Positions 37,885 to 47,624 of a DNA stretch of 64,000 nucleotides are shown in pieces (positions within the stretch are counted from its first letter, which is position 1; each line of letters begins with the position of its first letter). Below the pieces are notes generated by a model. That model searched no databases. It was not told the origin of the DNA and saw only the letters and a program-made list of their open reading frames with translations. The translations under genes were made by a program, and so were the position numbers. The stretch lies in assembly GCF_004329715.1 (NCBI RefSeq), contig NZ_JXSY01000011.1:331106-395105 (forward strand), written 5' to 3'. Origin of the DNA: Bowmanella sp. JS7-9. Its GTDB lineage: Bacteria; Pseudomonadota; Gammaproteobacteria; Enterobacterales; Alteromonadaceae.

Positions 37885-40800
37885 TATTTCACTAGTAAAC
37901 TTTGCATCAGTGCCCTGAGTTTGGCCGGTTTAACTGGCTTGCTCAGATAACTGACCTGTTGTTGTTTGCACGCTTCGATCAGTTCTTCTTCACGATTGGC
38001 AGTAATCAGTATCGCCGGCAGGTAATCGTCACGATCACGGCGCAGATCCTGAATCAGTTGCAGGCCATTTTGGTTATCACCCAGCTGATAATCCACCAAT
38101 AACATACCGGGTGGGATCTCCTCTGCCAATGCTTTGGCCTGCGAGACATTATTGGCCACGCGGGATTTCACCTTCCACTTGTGTAACAGCGTTTCCATTG
38201 CATCCAGGTTAACGCGCTGATCATCTACCACCAGGGCGGTTAGGCCGCTAAGGCCAAGTTTATTAACCCGGCTAACGTCGCTGACTTGTTTCTCTGCGGC
38301 ACACATGGGCAGCTCAAACCAGAAGCAACTGCCTTTGCCGCTGACTGAACGCACTGAAATCGGACTGTTCAATTGCTGACCGAGACGGGCAACGACACTT
38401 AAGCCGAGGCCAAGGCCACGCTGCATTCTGTTTTCCACCCGATAAAAGTCATTGAAGACTTTACTCTGTTCGTCACGATCGATGCCTAAGCCACTGTCCC
38501 ACACTTGCAGTAAAATATGCTCTCCGCGTTTGCGCGCGGCGATAATTACGCCGCCCTGTTCGGTGTATTTAACGGCATTGGATAACAGGTTTCGTACGAT
38601 ACGATGCAAATAGGTGGGGTCGGTATTGACCCACACATCCGGAATATGGCTGCGTAAGCGCAAACCTTTGTGTTCTGCTTTCATACTGAATTCATGCACC
38701 AGCGACTGCATAACATTTCGCAGTGAGCAGGGGTGGGGCTTGGGTTGTAAATCCCCCTGATCGAGGCGGGCAATATCCAGCAAGGTAGCGATTAACGCTT
38801 CACTGGCCAATACACTGTCATTGAGCTTGTCTAATACTTCCCGATCGTTAGCTCGCAACTGAGATTCCTGCAATGAACTCAAATACAGTTTGGCAGCGTT
38901 GAGCGGCTGTAAAATGTCGTGGCTGGCCAGCGCCAGGAAGCGGGTTTTACTGGCATTGGCGTGTTCCGCGGCTTTGCGCGCATTGACGATTTCCTTTTCA
39001 GCGTCAGCGCGGCGCTCGATTTCTTTGCGAAGTTCCGCGTTAATCGCGTGTACCTCTTCGCTGCGTTTCTGAATGCGGTTTTCCAAGTCAATATTGGCCT
39101 CTTCCAGTGCCTGCTGAATTTCGATGTGCGCGGTGATGTCGTTAAACGAGGTAACAAAGCCGCCCCCGGGCAGCGGATTGCCGACCATTTCGATGACTTT
39201 GCCATCGCTGCGCTGACGTAAAAAGCGATGGGGTGTGCCTTGTCGCAAATGCTCCATACGCTTGGCGACCAGCATATCCACTTCACCCACGCCGCACTCA
39301 CCGCGTTCGGCGTTGTAGCGCACCAGATGTTCAATGGGCATGCCCGCTCGGATCATGCCATCCGGATAATTGAACAGATCCAGATAACGTTTATTCCAGG
39401 CAACCAGATTAAGATTGCGATCTACCACCGAGATCCCCTGATCTAAGTTTTCCAGCGAGGTAAGCAGCGCACTCATATTAAATTTCAGCGCGGCGGTGGT
39501 GTCATCGAAGAAATTCACCACTTCCTCGAAATCCAGCTTGCGGCCACCGATGGCGCTGTCAATGATGGCTTTGGCACTGGAAGCGCCTATTACGCCCCCC
39601 AGCGCCCGTTCACAAAACTGCAGAAAGTCATCGGTCGGTGCTTGCTGGGCGGTCAGGTGCTCATCCACGGTGGCGTTGTAGTCGTCGAGAAATACCGCAC
39701 ATCGTTGCTCTCCGAGAAACATAGTCAGCAGGGTTATCAGATCCGCGACGGTGGTGTTGGCAGTCGGTTTGAGAGCGGCATTGAGGTAAGGATCTTTAGG
39801 CGCCACAAAGGCCTGGGCCTGGATACGATCGATTAAACGGGGTTGTGAGGTGATGGAAAACAACGCATAGGCCAGACAGTTGGCAATTAAACTCAGCACC
39901 GCGCCCTGCACAATCACATGGTTTTGTATCACAACGGCCGCGTCAGTCAGCAAGGGTAACAGCAGCCATAACACCCAGGTAAACATGGCGGCTAACAGCC
40001 CGGCATACACCCCATGGGCATGGCCGCGCTTCCAGTACAAGCCGCCGACAATGGCGGGCAGCAACTGAATCACCAGTGAGAAGGCTATCCAACCGATTGA
40101 CGCCAGTGATTTACTGCCGGTCATTTGCTGATTATATAAATATGCCAGCAACAGCAGCATGCCAATGGTTAAACGCCTTACGGCCAGAATTGTTGGGGTA
40201 AATCCGCTGCCGATATGACTACGTGAGGCCAGATATTTAGGCAGAATCACATCGTTGGTGATCATGGTTGAAAGCGTCAACGTCGCGACAATGATCATCG
40301 CTGTGGCGGCAGATAAGCCACCCAAAAATACCAGCATTTTTATCAGTGGAATATCCGATAGCAGGGCCAGTGACAATACATAGGTGTCTGGTTCGATTTG
40401 TGCCGGCGACAGTAAAGCATGGCCGAAGGTAGCTATCACCGGGATGATGAGCGCCAATACCGCCAGGTATAGAGGGAAAGTCCAGCGCGCAATTTTCAGA
40501 TGTTTTAAGTCGAGATTATCAATAATCGAAACATGGAATTGACGTGGCAGACAGATCACTGCCGCAGCGGCGATCAGGGTCTGTAGCCAGAACGACAAGG
40601 AGCTTACCCCCTGCAGGCTGTAACTTTGGATAATTGCGTCCACTGGCAGGGCATTATCTGAACTATGCCACACCCACCAGGCAACCAGCGCCACCGCTGC
40701 CAATGCAAGAATCTTAATCAATGACTCAAACGCAATGGCCAGCATCAGCCCGCGGCGGTATTCGGTCACATCTGCGTGTTTGGTGCCGAAGTAGATGGCG

Positions 40801-41291
40801 AAGATACCGATAAATAAAGCCGCCAAAAATACGATGCCGCTGGCTTCTGTTTCGCCGGAAACCAATAAAAATGCCGAACCAATCGCTTTGAGCTGGAGGG
40901 CGATATAGGGAATGGTTGCTAACAGTGCAATCAGGGTGACCAGCAACGCGACTGTTTGACGTTTGCCGTAGCGCGAGGCGATAAAGTCAGCAATGGTGGT
41001 GATGCGTTGCTTTTTACTGACCAGCGCCAGTTTATAGATAAAGCGATAGCCAAACAGATACAGCAACACCGGGCCAAGCAGAATGGGTAAATAGTCCCAT
41101 TGATGTCGTGCCGCTTCGCCTACCGCCCCGAAATAAGTCCATGCCGTGCAGTAAATTGCCAGCGCCAGCGAATAGGTTAATGGATGGCCGGTCAGTTTTC
41201 TCGCTGTCGGTGAATTGGCGTCGCCCCAGCGCGCCAGCCAGAAAAGACCTGCAAGATACAACAGGGCAATTGCCACCCAACCTAACGCCAT
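37884..41291 (-). CDS. crbS: SLC5-type symporter/PAS/hybrid histidine kinase-REC sensor (CrbS/MxtR-like)
   Basis: This 1135-residue protein combines a sodium-solute symporter-like membrane domain (about 1-500, 12-13 helices), a linker, a PAS_7 domain (ENLDQGISVVD, about 600-715), a HisKA domain with phospho-acceptor block SHDILQPLNAAKLYL, an HATPase_c domain (GLGLGLSVVARL) and a C-terminal receiver with the phospho-aspartate in LLVDYQLGDN. The layout matches CrbS of Vibrio cholerae and MxtR of Pseudomonas, which with CrbR/ErdR activate acetate-switch genes. The neighbouring DUF4212/symporter pair fits. The response regulator is not in the window. The ATG at 41291 follows AAGGGAA. Confidence 0.9.
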   Translation of the reverse strand: MALGWVAIALLYLAGLFWLARWGDANSPTARKLTGHPLTYSLALAIYCTAWTYFGAVGEAARHQWDYLPILLGPVLLYLFGYRFIYKLALVSKKQRITTIADFIASRYGKRQTVALLVTLIALLATIPYIALQLKAIGSAFLLVSGETEASGIVFLAALFIGIFAIYFGTKHADVTEYRRGLMLAIAFESLIKILALAAVALVAWWVWHSSDNALPVDAIIQSYSLQGVSSLSFWLQTLIAAAAVICLPRQFHVSIIDNLDLKHLKIARWTFPLYLAVLALIIPVIATFGHALLSPAQIEPDTYVLSLALLSDIPLIKMLVFLGGLSAATAMIIVATLTLSTMITNDVILPKYLASRSHIGSGFTPTILAVRRLTIGMLLLLAYLYNQQMTGSKSLASIGWIAFSLVIQLLPAIVGGLYWKRGHAHGVYAGLLAAMFTWVLWLLLPLLTDAAVVIQNHVIVQGAVLSLIANCLAYALFSITSQPRLIDRIQAQAFVAPKDPYLNAALKPTANTTVADLITLLTMFLGEQRCAVFLDDYNATVDEHLTAQQAPTDDFLQFCERALGGVIGASSAKAIIDSAIGGRKLDFEEVVNFFDDTTAALKFNMSALLTSLENLDQGISVVDRNLNLVAWNKRYLDLFNYPDGMIRAGMPIEHLVRYNAERGECGVGEVDMLVAKRMEHLRQGTPHRFLRQRSDGKVIEMVGNPLPGGGFVTSFNDITAHIEIQQALEEANIDLENRIQKRSEEVHAINAELRKEIERRADAEKEIVNARKAAEHANASKTRFLALASHDILQPLNAAKLYLSSLQESQLRANDREVLDKLNDSVLASEALIATLLDIARLDQGDLQPKPHPCSLRNVMQSLVHEFSMKAEHKGLRLRSHIPDVWVNTDPTYLHRIVRNLLSNAVKYTEQGGVIIAARKRGEHILLQVWDSGLGIDRDEQSKVFNDFYRVENRMQRGLGLGLSVVARLGQQLNSPISVRSVSGKGSCFWFELPMCAAEKQVSDVSRVNKLGLSGLTALVVDDQRVNLDAMETLLHKWKVKSRVANNVSQAKALAEEIPPGMLLVDYQLGDNQNGLQLIQDLRRDRDDYLPAILITANREEELIEACKQQQVSYLSKPVKPAKLRALMQSLLVK

Positions 41292-41482
41292 GAGTTGTTC
41301 CCTTTTTTAATCAATAAGTCACTGTATCACAGACAGAATCTGCCCCTGTAGTGTTACGACTAAGGTCTGATTTAACACTTGATTAACACCATCTACAGTA
41401 CAAAACGTGCGCAATAGTACCCGGGCGGGTGACGGGCAACGCGCGAAGTTACACGATAAAAAACCAAATAAGGGGAGCAGTC

Positions 41483-41749
41483 ATGGCTTTCAGAAGTGAA
41501 GAAGATGCCAAAAATTATTGGCGCGAGAACGTCAGCCTGATGGTCAAGCTTATGATCATCTGGTTTGTCGTATCCTTTGGATGCGGCATCCTGTTCGTTG
41601 ATGCACTAAACAACATCCAGCTGGGCGGATACAAACTGGGATTCTGGTTTGCACAGCAGGGGTCCATTTACACCTTCCTTGTGCTGATTTGGTACTACGC
41701 CAAAGCCATGGGCAAGCTTGACGCCAAATACGGCGTGAACGAAGACTGA
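41483..41749 (+). CDS. DUF4212 small membrane subunit
   Basis: The 88-residue protein has two membrane helices (about 18-42 and 52-76) and the FGCGILFVDALN and WYYAKAMGKLD features of DUF4212. These proteins sit directly upstream of and pair with VC_2705-type symporters. The start is the ATG at 41483, preceded by AGGGGAGCAG; the frame is open further upstream but without a Shine-Dalgarno. The next gene starts 11 bases downstream. It is divergent from crbS. Confidence 0.93.
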   Translation: MAFRSEEDAKNYWRENVSLMVKLMIIWFVVSFGCGILFVDALNNIQLGGYKLGFWFAQQGSIYTFLVLIWYYAKAMGKLDAKYGVNED

Positions 41750-41760
41750 GGAGCAGCGCA

Positions 41761-43494
41761 ATGGATTTACAAACCTTAACGTACATTGTGGTGGGTGCAA
41801 CGTTTGCGCTGTACATCGGTATCGCTATTTGGGCGCGTGCCGGCTCCACTAAAGAATTCTATGTCGCGGGCGGCGGGGTTAACCCGGTTGCCAACGGTAT
41901 GGCCACAGCTGCGGACTGGATGTCAGCCGCATCATTTATTTCCATGGCAGGTTTGATTGCCTTTATGGGATACGGCGGTTCGGTGTTCCTGATGGGCTGG
42001 ACCGGTGGTTACGTAATTTTGGCTATGTTACTGGCGCCGTACCTGCGTAAATACGGCAAATTTACTGTGCCAGAGTTTATCGGTGATCGCTTCTACTCTA
42101 ACGCTGCGCGCGTCGTTGCGGTGGTGTGTCTGATTATCTGTTCGGTGACCTATGTTATCGGTCAGATGAAAGGGGTTGGTGTTGCGTTCGCCCGCTTCCT
42201 GGAAGTGTCCTATGACATGGGTCTGTATATCGGTATGACGATCGTGTTTATCTACGCTGTATTGGGTGGCATGAAAGGGATTACCTACACTCAGATTGCT
42301 CAATACTGTGTATTGATTCTGGCCTACACCATTCCTGCGGTATTTATCTCACTGCAACTGACCGGTAACCCACTGCCGCAGTTAGGTCTGGGTAGCACTA
42401 TGGCGGATGGTTCTGGTGTCTATATGCTGGATCGTCTCGATCAGGTGGTTACAGAGTTAGGTTTCGCACAGTATACGGTGAGTAAGCGCGGCGATACCCT
42501 GAATATGTTCGTATACACCATGTCACTGATGATCGGTACGGCGGGTCTGCCCCACGTTATTATCCGTTTCTTCACGGTACCAAAGGTAAAAGATGCACGT
42601 TCTTCAGCCGGTTACGCCCTGCTTTTTATCGCGATTCTGTATACCACAGCACCTGCAGTAGCAGCGATGGCACGTTTAAATCTGCACCAGACTATCGAGC
42701 CGGTAGCGGGTCAGAACATTGCCTATGACGAGCGTCCAGCCTGGTTTAAAAACTGGGAAAAGACTGGTCTGCTGGCATTTGAAGATAAAAACGGTGATGG
42801 CCGCATTCAGTATTCTGCTGATAAAGCCACCAACGAAATGGTTAAAGTTGATAACGACATTATGGTACTGGCGAACCCTGAGATTGCCAAACTGCCTAAC
42901 TGGGTGATTGCTTTGGTCGCCGCCGGTGGTCTGGCAGCCGCATTGTCTACTGCTGCGGGCTTGTTATTGGCGATTGCTTCAGCAATTTCCCATGATCTGC
43001 TCAAAGGTATTCTCAAGCCGGATATGGATGAGAAGAGTGAGTTAATGTGGAGCCGTGTGGCAATGGTTGGTGCAATCGGCGTGGCTGGCTATCTGGGGTT
43101 AAATCCACCCGGATTTGCGGCTGGGACGGTGGCACTGGCATTTGGTCTGGCTGCGTCGTCTATCTTCCCGGCACTGATGATGGGTATCTTCAGTAAGCGT
43201 GTGAATATGCAAGGCGCTATAGCAGGTATGATCGCCGGTATCTTTATCACCCTGTTCTATGTATTCCAGCACAAAGGCTTGTTCTTTATTCCCGAGTGGA
43301 CGTATCTGGAAAGCTGGGGCAGCAACTGGTTTATGGGGATCGAACCCAACGCCTTCGGTGCAATTGGTGCCATCGTGAACTTTGCAGTTGCCTACATTGT
43401 ATCCAGCATGACGGCGGAACCGCCACAGCACGTACAGGATATGGTTGAATACATCCGTATTCCGGTGGGTGCAGGTCAGGCACAGGATCACTAA
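41761..43494 (+). CDS. VC_2705-family sodium:solute symporter (acetate/organic acid type)
   Basis: The 577-residue transporter of the SSS/SLC5 family has about 13 membrane helices, with FYVAGGGVNPVANGMATAADWMS near its start and the sodium-site ATAADWMSAASFI. Homologues (ActP-like) take up acetate or other short carboxylates with sodium. A large extramembrane loop (about 320-370) contains DKNGDGRIQYSAD, an EF-hand-like run. With DUF4212 it forms a two-gene unit, likely controlled by the CrbS-type kinase encoded divergently. It ends at a hairpin terminator. Confidence 0.94.
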   Translation: MDLQTLTYIVVGATFALYIGIAIWARAGSTKEFYVAGGGVNPVANGMATAADWMSAASFISMAGLIAFMGYGGSVFLMGWTGGYVILAMLLAPYLRKYGKFTVPEFIGDRFYSNAARVVAVVCLIICSVTYVIGQMKGVGVAFARFLEVSYDMGLYIGMTIVFIYAVLGGMKGITYTQIAQYCVLILAYTIPAVFISLQLTGNPLPQLGLGSTMADGSGVYMLDRLDQVVTELGFAQYTVSKRGDTLNMFVYTMSLMIGTAGLPHVIIRFFTVPKVKDARSSAGYALLFIAILYTTAPAVAAMARLNLHQTIEPVAGQNIAYDERPAWFKNWEKTGLLAFEDKNGDGRIQYSADKATNEMVKVDNDIMVLANPEIAKLPNWVIALVAAGGLAAALSTAAGLLLAIASAISHDLLKGILKPDMDEKSELMWSRVAMVGAIGVAGYLGLNPPGFAAGTVALAFGLAASSIFPALMMGIFSKRVNMQGAIAGMIAGIFITLFYVFQHKGLFFIPEWTYLESWGSNWFMGIEPNAFGAIGAIVNFAVAYIVSSMTAEPPQHVQDMVEYIRIPVGAGQAQDH

Positions 43495-43510
43495 GCTAAA
43501 ATGTGATGAC

Positions 43511-43540
43511 GAAAGGGCGCTGCGGCGCCCTTTATTTTGT
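43511..43540 (+). terminator. Rho-independent terminator after the symporter gene
   Basis: AAAGGGCGC-TGCG-GCGCCCTTT is an imperfectly padded GC stem followed by ATTTTGT. It lies 16 bases past the stop. Confidence 0.8.
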
Positions 43541-43635
43541 AAGGCTAATTATTTGAATTACATCAAAAAACTGCACAGCCAAATGCATCGTAGCGGTGTT
43601 ATATTGAACAAAATCATCAGTAAGAGTGAGTCGTA

Positions 43636-44124
43636 ATGTTTACTAATAAACATGTCATCGTGGCCATGATTGTCGCCCCCATTCTGGCAGTACTGGCCTA
43701 TTTTGGAACGGACGCCATCGTGTCAGAAACCCCTCAAGCCGCGCAGCAGGGGCAAACTTATCAATTGGTTGCGAAACCTAATTGTCGTTATCAAAGCGGC
43801 GTATGCGGCATGCAAAATGGCGATGTTGAGCTGGATCTTCAGTTACAAACTGATCCGCAGGGCCAGCTCAGATTATTGCTGAACAGTAATTTGCCGTTGC
43901 AAGGAGCCAAGCTGGCCTGGGCCAATGGCGATCCAGTGCCATTAACTGCGACCCAACAAGATGCACAACAATGGCAATTGCTGTTGGCAGAGCGTCCGGC
44001 CAAGGATGCACAGTTGCGTCTGGTGGTGAGTATTAATGACTCGCTGTATTTCGCCGAGACCGGCACGGTATTTTTTGATTACGAAACTATTTTTGGTCAG
44101 GATTTTCGCCGCGGAGGTAACTAA
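43636..44124 (+). CDS. Hypothetical membrane-anchored protein
   Basis: The 162-residue protein has one N-terminal helix (MFTNKHVIVAMIVAPILAVLAYFG) and a periplasmic beta-rich domain. That domain contains a close pair of cysteines (NCRYQSGVCGMQNGDV) and ends with an aromatic strand. Such proteins recur next to DUF294 nucleotidyltransferase genes in Alteromonadales, but I know no function. Its stop shares a base with the next start (TAATG at 44124), so it is coupled to the cNMP/CBS/DUF294 gene. The cysteines could form a disulfide. Confidence 0.68.
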   Translation: MFTNKHVIVAMIVAPILAVLAYFGTDAIVSETPQAAQQGQTYQLVAKPNCRYQSGVCGMQNGDVELDLQLQTDPQGQLRLLLNSNLPLQGAKLAWANGDPVPLTATQQDAQQWQLLLAERPAKDAQLRLVVSINDSLYFAETGTVFFDYETIFGQDFRRGGN

Positions 44125-45989
44125 TGACCGACATTGAATCCAATCCTGAATTGCTGATGGTGGTGGACTTTCTTGTCACCTGTCCGCCGTTTGATTTGCT
44201 GGAAGACGCACAATTACACCAGTTGGCAAGCAGTATTGAGGTTCAATACTACCGCAAAGGACATATTTGCGGACAAAGTGGCTTAGGTGGTCTGCGCATT
44301 ATTCGAAGTGGCGCGATTGATATCCGCTCGCAGGATGACCGGCTGGTGCAGCGCATGGGCGAAGGTGAAAGCTACAACCTTGCCAGCCTGCTGGAGGAAT
44401 ACCCTGATGCAGTGGTCAAACTTTATGAAGATTCACTGCTGTATACCGTACCCGATGACGTGTTTCGCGAAATCGCCAGCCATAACCGTGATTTTGATCG
44501 TTATTATCATCGTCAGATAAACCGGCGCTTACGTCGCGCGGCGCGCTATACGCCAGAACCACATAATATGATGCGTACAGTGGAAAGCGTTATGGCGCGG
44601 GACATATTGTCATTCGGGCCAGAGACCCCCATCCGCCATGCTGCACAAGCGATGTCAGCGCGACGCATCTCCTCGGCACCGGTGCTGGAAAATGATCGTC
44701 TGGTTGGCATCATAACTGACCGGGACTTTCGCAGTCGGGTGATTGCGGCTGGGCTGGATTATAACGAACCGGTCAGTCAGGTTATGACCTGCGACCCAAT
44801 CAGCGTTAATAAAGAGCAGACCCTGTTTGATGCCACCTTATTGATGGTAAAACGCAAGATTCACCACTTGCCTGTGGTAGAAAAGCACGACAAAGGCCAT
44901 TTAGTTGGCATCATTACTTCGTCGGATTTAATGCTGGCACGCCAGGATGACCCGGTGTACGTGGTGCAGCATATTGGTCGCGCCAACGATATTCAGGCGA
45001 TGAAGACGGTCGTCGATGGTATGCCGGGCATGATGGTGGAATGGCTAAATGCGGGCATTAAGGTTAGTCAGGTTAGTCATTTTCTTACTGCGATCAGCGA
45101 CGCAGTGACCCGGCGCTTAATTGAGATGTATCAGGACAAACAGGGCCGCGCACCGGTAGCCTTCTGTTGGCTGGGTTTTGGTTCGCAAGGCCGTGCGGAA
45201 CAGCTGGTGAATGCCGATCAGGATAACGGTATGGTCATTGCCGATGAGGCCAGCGACGAGCAGTTAGCCTGGTTTAAAGACATGGCCAAATTTGTCTGTG
45301 ATGGTCTGAATGAATGTGGCTACGTGTATTGTCCCGGGCAGGTGATGGCGATGACCGACGAATGGCGTCAGCCCCTCAAGAACTGGCGCAATACCGTAAA
45401 TAAATGGACCCTGAGCCCGACGCCTGCTGCGGTAATGCGGGTCAGTATTTTCTTTGATTTACGTGCCGTTTACGGGGATGAATCCCTGTGTAAAGCCTTG
45501 CAGGCGCATATGCTCGAGCAAGCCTCCAGTAACTCGATTTTTTTGGCGGCACTGGCAGCCAATGTGTTGGAACAATCGCCCCCGCTGGGGATATTTCGTC
45601 GGTTTATCGTCGAGCGAAATGGCGAGCATAAAGATAATCTGGATCTGAAAAAGCGTGGCGTGATCCCGATTATAGATATGATGCGCATTCACTCGCTTGC
45701 CAATAAGATTGCGGCGGTAAATACGACGGAACGCATCGAAGCACTGGTACAGGCCAAAGTGTTGACGGTAAAAGACAGCCGCAATATGCAGGACGCCTAT
45801 GATTTTATTATGCAAACCCGCGCCCGCGCGCAGGCGGCGGCCATCGAAAAGCAAGGTGTTGAAGCCGTCAGTAATTATATCGACCCGGATACGCTGCCAG
45901 ATACCCAGCGACGCCATCTGAAAGATGCCTTTACAGTAGTGCATGATGCGCAATCTGCAATTCGTCTGCGATACCGGGGTGGTATGTAA
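44124..45989 (+). CDS. Cyclic-nucleotide-binding/CBS/DUF294 nucleotidyltransferase-like protein
   Basis: The 621-residue cytoplasmic protein has an N-terminal cNMP-binding domain (about 15-130), two CBS motifs (about 150-275), a nucleotidyltransferase-like domain (about 295-420) and DUF294_C (about 440-610). The nucleotidyltransferase box GFGSQGRAEQLVNADQDNG (G-S...D-x-D) is intact. In E. coli, relatives resemble PII uridylyl-transferase organisation. Substrate unknown; by context it may regulate acetate or symporter activity. It is coupled to the exonuclease by a shared base (TAATG at 45989). Confidence 0.92.
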   Translation: MTDIESNPELLMVVDFLVTCPPFDLLEDAQLHQLASSIEVQYYRKGHICGQSGLGGLRIIRSGAIDIRSQDDRLVQRMGEGESYNLASLLEEYPDAVVKLYEDSLLYTVPDDVFREIASHNRDFDRYYHRQINRRLRRAARYTPEPHNMMRTVESVMARDILSFGPETPIRHAAQAMSARRISSAPVLENDRLVGIITDRDFRSRVIAAGLDYNEPVSQVMTCDPISVNKEQTLFDATLLMVKRKIHHLPVVEKHDKGHLVGIITSSDLMLARQDDPVYVVQHIGRANDIQAMKTVVDGMPGMMVEWLNAGIKVSQVSHFLTAISDAVTRRLIEMYQDKQGRAPVAFCWLGFGSQGRAEQLVNADQDNGMVIADEASDEQLAWFKDMAKFVCDGLNECGYVYCPGQVMAMTDEWRQPLKNWRNTVNKWTLSPTPAAVMRVSIFFDLRAVYGDESLCKALQAHMLEQASSNSIFLAALAANVLEQSPPLGIFRRFIVERNGEHKDNLDLKKRGVIPIIDMMRIHSLANKIAAVNTTERIEALVQAKVLTVKDSRNMQDAYDFIMQTRARAQAAAIEKQGVEAVSNYIDPDTLPDTQRRHLKDAFTVVHDAQSAIRLRYRGGM

Positions 45990-46666
45990 TGTGGCTTGGC
46001 CTGCGCCGCCGATGGCACGCGCGTAAAATCGAAAAAACCTTATTAGGAAAGTACTTACAAGCACCGTTGATAAGTCACCGTCAGGATTGGAAAGACGTGA
46101 CCTGGCTGGGAGTGGACATTGAAACGACCGATCTTGATCCCGCCAAAGGTGAGATCGTCAGTATTGGCTGGGTGCCGATGCGCGGTGGCAAGATACTCCT
46201 CGGTGAAGCGCGCCAGTTATTCGTTACCATTCGCAAAGAAGTGGGGCAAAGCGCTGTATTTCATCAAATCAGCGATGATGACTTGCGCCATGGCATGAAG
46301 GCGTCTGAGATGCTGGCGGAGTTTCTGCAGGCTGCACGCGGTAGTGTGTTGGTGTTTCACAATGCACAGCTAGATATGGCGTTTCTGAACAAACTCAGTC
46401 GACGTATTTACGGTGCGCCTATGCTATCGCAAATCGCCGACACACTGATTTGGGAGAAAAATAAGATTTTCTCCCACTACCAGCACATTCCCCCGGATAC
46501 GCTGCGCTTACATAATTGTCGACGTCGCTATAACCTGCCAATCTATCCAGCGCATAGCGCGTTGACCGATGCACTGGCCACGATTGAGCTACTGATGGCA
46601 CAAATCTACAACATGGGCAATCAGGTTAATGTTGGTGATGTGCTCAGAAAATCGTCGCCATTCTGA
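45989..46666 (+). CDS. DnaQ-like (DEDDh) 3'-5' exonuclease
   Basis: The 225-residue protein has the exonuclease motifs: motif I GVDIETTDLD (DxE), motif II VFHNAQLDMAFLN (D), and motif III with HSALTDALAT (HxxxxD). It is similar to PolC/DnaQ epsilon-type proofreading domains but stands alone, and such an exonuclease accompanies the DUF294 protein in many Gammaproteobacteria. The start is ATG at 45989. Substrate is unknown; polymerase proofreading is unlikely. Confidence 0.9.
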   Translation: MWLGLRRRWHARKIEKTLLGKYLQAPLISHRQDWKDVTWLGVDIETTDLDPAKGEIVSIGWVPMRGGKILLGEARQLFVTIRKEVGQSAVFHQISDDDLRHGMKASEMLAEFLQAARGSVLVFHNAQLDMAFLNKLSRRIYGAPMLSQIADTLIWEKNKIFSHYQHIPPDTLRLHNCRRRYNLPIYPAHSALTDALATIELLMAQIYNMGNQVNVGDVLRKSSPF

Positions 46667-46737
46667 GATTTTTTTACTGACAGCACCGCTCGCGCTTGTT
46701 AGCGTGGAGATCTGTTATTCAGGGAGCGGTATCGAAA

Positions 46738-47007
46738 ATGGCAACATCTTCATCTGAGTTTTTGGTCTGGAGTAAGCGGGTCAGCACTCTGCTTATTTTA
46801 CTCTGCGTCGTAGCCTTTATGTTCTGGCGTCAGCCGCAATGGCAGTTTCCTTTGTTGGGTGCGGTCGCGGTATTGATTGGGGTTCGCTTGTATCTGGGTT
46901 CCCGCACAAAATCGTCCGAAAGTAACAGTCTGTCATTCTGGCAGTCGCCGTTTCCCTATGTGCTCGGCTTTTTCTTGCTGTTTATTGCTGCGGTACTCAC
47001 CTCATGA
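46738..47007 (+). CDS. Small membrane protein
   Basis: The 89-residue protein has three hydrophobic segments (about 13-28, 32-50 and 68-88) with a basic, glycine-poor loop (RTKSSESNS). There is no recognisable family. The ATG at 46738 is chosen; AGGGAG lies 12 bases upstream, so initiation is uncertain. Its last four bases overlap the PH-domain gene (ATGA at 47004), so the two are coupled. A membrane partner for the PH protein is plausible but unproved. Confidence 0.65.
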   Translation: MATSSSEFLVWSKRVSTLLILLCVVAFMFWRQPQWQFPLLGAVAVLIGVRLYLGSRTKSSESNSLSFWQSPFPYVLGFFLLFIAAVLTS

Positions 47008-47537
47008 CAGGTGACACATTATTGCAAACAGCGGAATTTAATCCGGCGGTAAAAACCTATTGGTTAATCAACTGGATAATTATCAGTGTGCTGACATTGG
47101 TGGGGATCCCGCTACTGCTGATCTCGATCCCTATCGCTATGATGGTGTGCCACCACATTCTGCGTGCCATGAGTGCTGAGTTATATGAGCGCAAGCTGGT
47201 CGTGCGTCGTGGTATTTTGTTCACCGTGGAAAAGTCGATTCCTCTGGAAAAGATCACCGATGTGGCCATGATGCAGGGGCCACTGATGCGTATGTTGGGC
47301 TTACATCGCCTGACCTTTGAAACCGCCGGACAATCCGGTAATGGCGCGTTAGTCTCGTTAGTCGGTATTGTCGAAGCCGCTGCGTTTCGCGAAGCTATTT
47401 TGCGCCAGAAGGATCAGTTACAGGATGGCCAGAGCAATAAAACCGAGGCGACTGGTGCACCCTCAGAAATGGCAGAGCTAATCCAAAGTGTGCGCAATAT
47501 CGAAGCGCTGCTGACAGAAATCGTTAATCGCAAGTAA
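47004..47537 (+). CDS. PH-domain (YdbS/DUF304-like) membrane protein
   Basis: The 177-residue protein has a paired N-terminal membrane hairpin (about 20-52) and a bacterial PH-like (bPH_2) domain. The domain has the hallmark ELYERKLVVRRGILFTVEKSIPLEKITDV and ends around residue 135, followed by a charged tail. This family is often encoded next to small membrane proteins and its role is unclear. It is coupled to the upstream membrane gene. A 12-pair inverted repeat without a clear T run lies 15 bases past its stop. Confidence 0.84.
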   Translation: MTGDTLLQTAEFNPAVKTYWLINWIIISVLTLVGIPLLLISIPIAMMVCHHILRAMSAELYERKLVVRRGILFTVEKSIPLEKITDVAMMQGPLMRMLGLHRLTFETAGQSGNGALVSLVGIVEAAAFREAILRQKDQLQDGQSNKTEATGAPSEMAELIQSVRNIEALLTEIVNRK

Positions 47538-47552
47538 AACCAAATTTTTCTA

Positions 47553-47590
47553 ACACCATGTCGGGCCGTTTGTCCGGTCCGATATGGTGT
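47553..47590. repeat. Inverted repeat downstream of the PH-domain gene
   Basis: ACACCATGTCGG and CCGATATGGTGT form a 12-pair stem with one G-U and a 14-base loop that itself holds a CCG/CGG pair. No U-tract follows, so it is not a standard terminator. Confidence 0.7.
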
Positions 47591-47624
47591 GTCATTCCAC
47601 GTTTGTCGTTAACCCCCCGCACCG

